This document shows, piece by piece, positions 61,987 through 64,000 of a stretch of DNA of 64,000 nt. The notes under the pieces were generated by a model. The model did not search any database. It was given only the letters and a program-made list of their open reading frames with translations, and had not been told where the DNA came from. Within the stretch, counting starts at the first letter, position 1. Every line of letters starts with the position of its first letter. Source of the stretch: Flavobacterium aquicola. GTDB lineage: Bacteria > Bacteroidota > Bacteroidia > Flavobacteriales > Flavobacteriaceae. The stretch is taken from positions 207,117-271,116 of the forward strand of contig NZ_QUNI01000007.1 of the NCBI RefSeq assembly GCF_003385115.1, read 5' to 3'. The position numbers and the translations under genes are program-made.

Positions 61987-62144
61987 AAAAATAATTAAGT
62001 TAATAGACTATTAGTTAAAATTAATCAAATGGTTTCTCCATACAGTGCCGTTTAATTTAGTAAGAATTGTATGGATTACGAATTTATAAAAAAAGTAACA
62101 AATAATGCTATAGTCGTATTCTTTTATGTTGATTATCAGTGGTA

Positions 62145-63038
62145 TTAATGTTTTTTGAAAGTAACATTCATTATTACGATGGCCAATATAATAAGGAGTA
62201 TCCCAATCCATTGAATTAAAACTATTTCTTCATGAAGCAGAAAATAAGCCATTAAAACAGAAACTGGTAGTTCTAATGCCGAAACTATACTCCCGAGACC
62301 AATACCTGTTAGTGGAAAACCAGCATTCATTAACATTGGCGGAATAATAGTTCCAAACAGAGATAGTATAATTCCCCATTTTAGCAATATTTCAAAATGA
62401 AATTGCGTGTTTAGTGTTGCAATAGCAAATAGGATTACAATTACAGAACCTCCCAAAAGCATGTACAAACTGCGTTGCGCCGACGAAATGCCTAGCGCTA
62501 CCCGATTAGCGGTAAACATTGTAGTTGTAAATGAACATGCTGCCAGCATTCCAAAAAGTAGCCCTAACCAATCCAGTTCAATTTCGCTTTGAAAGATGTT
62601 TGTTGCCAAAAGAGTTCCTATAAGTACCACAATCGCCGCTGCAATTTTTTGTACCGAAGGTAATTTCTTTTCCAAAATCATTTCCAGTATTAAACCAATC
62701 CATACCGTTTGCATCAATAATATGATAGCAATAGAAACTGGAATATATTTTATCGACAGATAATAAAACACGCTGGTCAAACCAGTAGAAGTTCCGGCAA
62801 GCATCAATTGAAATATGTTTTTTGGAGTAGCCTTGATAATTTCATTCTCTTTTTTAGCTTTTTGAAATCCATTAATAATAAGGATTCCAATAATGCCTAA
62901 TATAAATTGGGAGATAGTAACTTCAGCGGTAGAATATCCTTCTGTATAAGCCATTTTTACAAATGTAGCCAGTATTCCATAGCTGGTCGCGCCAATACCT
63001 ACTAGAAAAACTCCTTTAAGGGTGCTGTTTTTAAACAT
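62145..63038 (-). CDS. EamA-family (DMT) transporter
   Basis: A 297-residue protein with about ten hydrophobic helices in two EamA repeats (residues about 6-140 and 150-292). GVFLVGIGATSYGILATFVK opens the first, WLGLLFGMLAACSFTTTMF the second. These transporters export metabolites such as amino acids; the substrate is unknown here. A 158-base gap on its 3' side holds no visible signal. It may be transcribed with the DUF2721 gene 35 bases upstream. Confidence 0.92.
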   Translation of the reverse strand: MFKNSTLKGVFLVGIGATSYGILATFVKMAYTEGYSTAEVTISQFILGIIGILIINGFQKAKKENEIIKATPKNIFQLMLAGTSTGLTSVFYYLSIKYIPVSIAIILLMQTVWIGLILEMILEKKLPSVQKIAAAIVVLIGTLLATNIFQSEIELDWLGLLFGMLAACSFTTTMFTANRVALGISSAQRSLYMLLGGSVIVILFAIATLNTQFHFEILLKWGIILSLFGTIIPPMLMNAGFPLTGIGLGSIVSALELPVSVLMAYFLLHEEIVLIQWIGILLIILAIVIMNVTFKKH

Positions 63039-63073
63039 TGCGGTTATATAATGGTTTGTAAAATATGAAAAAA

Positions 63074-63505
63074 CTATTTTGCATCAATAGTAGAAATCTG
63101 CTCTTTATCAATGCCTATATGTGTGAGATCGCTCAAATGCAATCGCAAGGCATCGACCGAAATATTGATTTCCCAAAAGCAGAGTGCCAAAGAGATTAGT
63201 AAGGCCAGCAGACTAAAGCCGAATAAATAAATTCCAGTCAGTTGATAATCTAAAAATAAAACTAGCATCGTAAATACTGATAAAAATAAACTCAATACAC
63301 CAGCCATCTGCATAAAGCGAATAATAGTCAGCCTAAGGTTGAGGTTTTTAATTTCCAGCAGAATCACCCGATTCTCTTTTTCCTTATAAGCTTTCTTCAA
63401 ACCACGAATAATAGTAGCAAGTGTCAAAAACCGATTAGTATAAGCCAACAATATTAAGGAAGTAGCCGAAAACAATAAAGCCGGGGTTTCAATATGAAGT
63501 GTCAT
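63074..63505 (-). CDS. DUF2721 membrane protein
   Basis: A 143-residue protein. ETPALLFSATSLILLAYTNR (about residues 6-25) is the DUF2721 N-terminal block. Three helices (about 8-24, 62-84, 92-114) with a charged cytoplasmic loop between the first two (KKAYKEKENRVILLEIKNLN) are typical. The function is unknown. It leads the minus-strand pair with the EamA transporter. Confidence 0.85.
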   Translation of the reverse strand: MTLHIETPALLFSATSLILLAYTNRFLTLATIIRGLKKAYKEKENRVILLEIKNLNLRLTIIRFMQMAGVLSLFLSVFTMLVLFLDYQLTGIYLFGFSLLALLISLALCFWEINISVDALRLHLSDLTHIGIDKEQISTIDAK

Positions 63506-63601
63506 TTATGAATTTATTTAGACTGTAAAGGTCGTACTTTTCAACAGTATTTAAAACGGCTGTAGTTTAAAAATTAATTAGAGTATATAAATTAGAAGCT
63601 A

Positions 63602-63735
63602 AATCCTGCTATCCGTTACAATCTCCCCGGCCGAACCCCGGCCAGGGAGGATTTCCACTGCACACGAGCGAAGCGAACTGGCGAAGTAATCAGGGCTAGA
63701 GCATTTGCGATTCGTAGCAAAGATTTGTCCTTTAT
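63602..63735. repeat. GC-rich repeat-like element with hairpin
   Basis: Starts aatcctgctatccgttacaa, then a hairpin (63623-63649: ctccc and ggcc arms around gaacccc), then ggatttccactgcacac and aatcagggctagagc. Its base composition contrasts with the surrounding DNA. I recall similar ggatttccactgc elements in other flavobacteria, unverified. Confidence 0.5.
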
Positions 63736-63762
63736 ATAATCAAATACAAGTCTAAACCATAG

Positions 63763-63796
63763 CTCCCCTCTCCTTTGGAGAGGGGTTGGGGTGAGG
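63763..63796. repeat. Palindromic repeat, same family as in the SGNH gene
   Basis: cccctctcc-ttt-ggagagggg (63765-63785) is a perfect 9-bp stem with a three-base loop, followed by ttggggtgagg. It is the relative of 21463-21483 in the opposite orientation. Confidence 0.75.
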
Positions 63797-63886
63797 TTTT
63801 GATATAATAGAGTACTCTCTATCGAACTTCAGTATTATTCCATCAGTCTTAGAATTTAAATTCTCCATCCAAAGGCAGTATTCTAT

Positions 63887-64000
63887 GATTAATTTATATA
63901 AAAGATATAATTAATTTATATAAAATGTATAATTTATTTATATAAAAAATACAATTAATTTATATAAAACGTATAAATAATTTATATAAAAAGTATAAAT
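63887..64000. repeat. 22-bp tandem repeat, AT-only core, running off the window
   Basis: Five full units start at 63887, 63909, 63931, 63953 and 63975 with consensus aattaatttatataaaangt then at; a sixth begins at 63997. Each unit contains the 10-base palindrome tttatataaa. Units differ by one to five bases. There are no spacers, so it is not a CRISPR. Confidence 0.85.

Larger units (their letters stand above)
63506..64000. other. 495-base non-coding region made of three repeat types
   Basis: No frame of note. It holds a GC-rich element (about 63602-63735), a palindrome (63763-63796) and a 22-bp tandem array (63887-64000), separated by AT-rich sequence. Confidence 0.6.

Noticed and set aside
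63887..64000. Regularly spaced repeats suggesting a CRISPR array
   Set aside because: The 22-bp units are directly joined with no unique spacers, and no cas gene is near.

Overview
The window looks like a chromosomal segment from a Flavobacterium-like member of the Bacteroidota. The DNA is AT-rich. Many starts lack a Shine-Dalgarno sequence, and several clear -7 boxes of the TAnnTTTG type lie ahead of genes. There is a PorV/PorQ-family protein, and many predicted exported proteins and lipoproteins. The order kpsF-tatC-(AhpD-like)-lptB divergent from recQ is, from memory, typical of this family.

Bases 1-32582 are one long run of plus-strand genes for a surface glycan. I count about 21 glycosyltransferases (GT2, GT4, GT11, WbsX type and unassigned GT-B-like ones). 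With them are an FkbM methyltransferase, a complete neuA-neuB-neuC set for CMP-N-acetylneuraminate, an MBOAT O-acyltransferase with an SGNH partner, a Wzy/O-antigen-ligase-type membrane protein and, last, a WcaJ-type initiating polyprenyl glycosylphosphotransferase. Many neighbours overlap by 4-14 bases, so translation is probably coupled. No Wzx flippase or export gene is visible; these may lie upstream of the window.

Between neuB and neuC sits a small GIY-YIG nuclease gene, bracketed by two ~100-bp direct repeats built from palindromes (about 13953-14139 and 14466-14600). A single arm of the same palindrome family lies in frame inside neuA. A second palindromic family supplies the C-terminal residues of the SGNH protein and recurs at 63765.

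From 32583 to 43626 the genes are mostly envelope and housekeeping: DUF4105 and PorV-type proteins on the minus strand, pssA and a GH25 lysozyme on plus, then lptB, an AhpD-like protein, tatC and kpsF on minus, and a divergent recQ whose zinc cysteines are all missing. From 43627 to 54732 come an FAD-dependent oxidoreductase, exported peptidases (oligopeptidase B and aminopeptidase P types), MepB, exported MsrA and MsrB, and a plus-strand run idi-queD-bcp-manA.

From 54733 to 63505 there are two identical tRNA-Thr(TGT) genes, a ChrB-like/AraC fusion regulator, a GC-rich element with a 21-bp perfect hairpin, DUF4369 and M61 proteins, AlkB, AqpZ, an EamA transporter and a DUF2721 protein. The last 495 bases carry no gene: they hold a GC-rich repeat, a palindromic repeat and a 22-bp AT-rich tandem repeat that runs off the end. 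No CRISPR array, complete insertion sequence, prophage or rRNA operon was seen.
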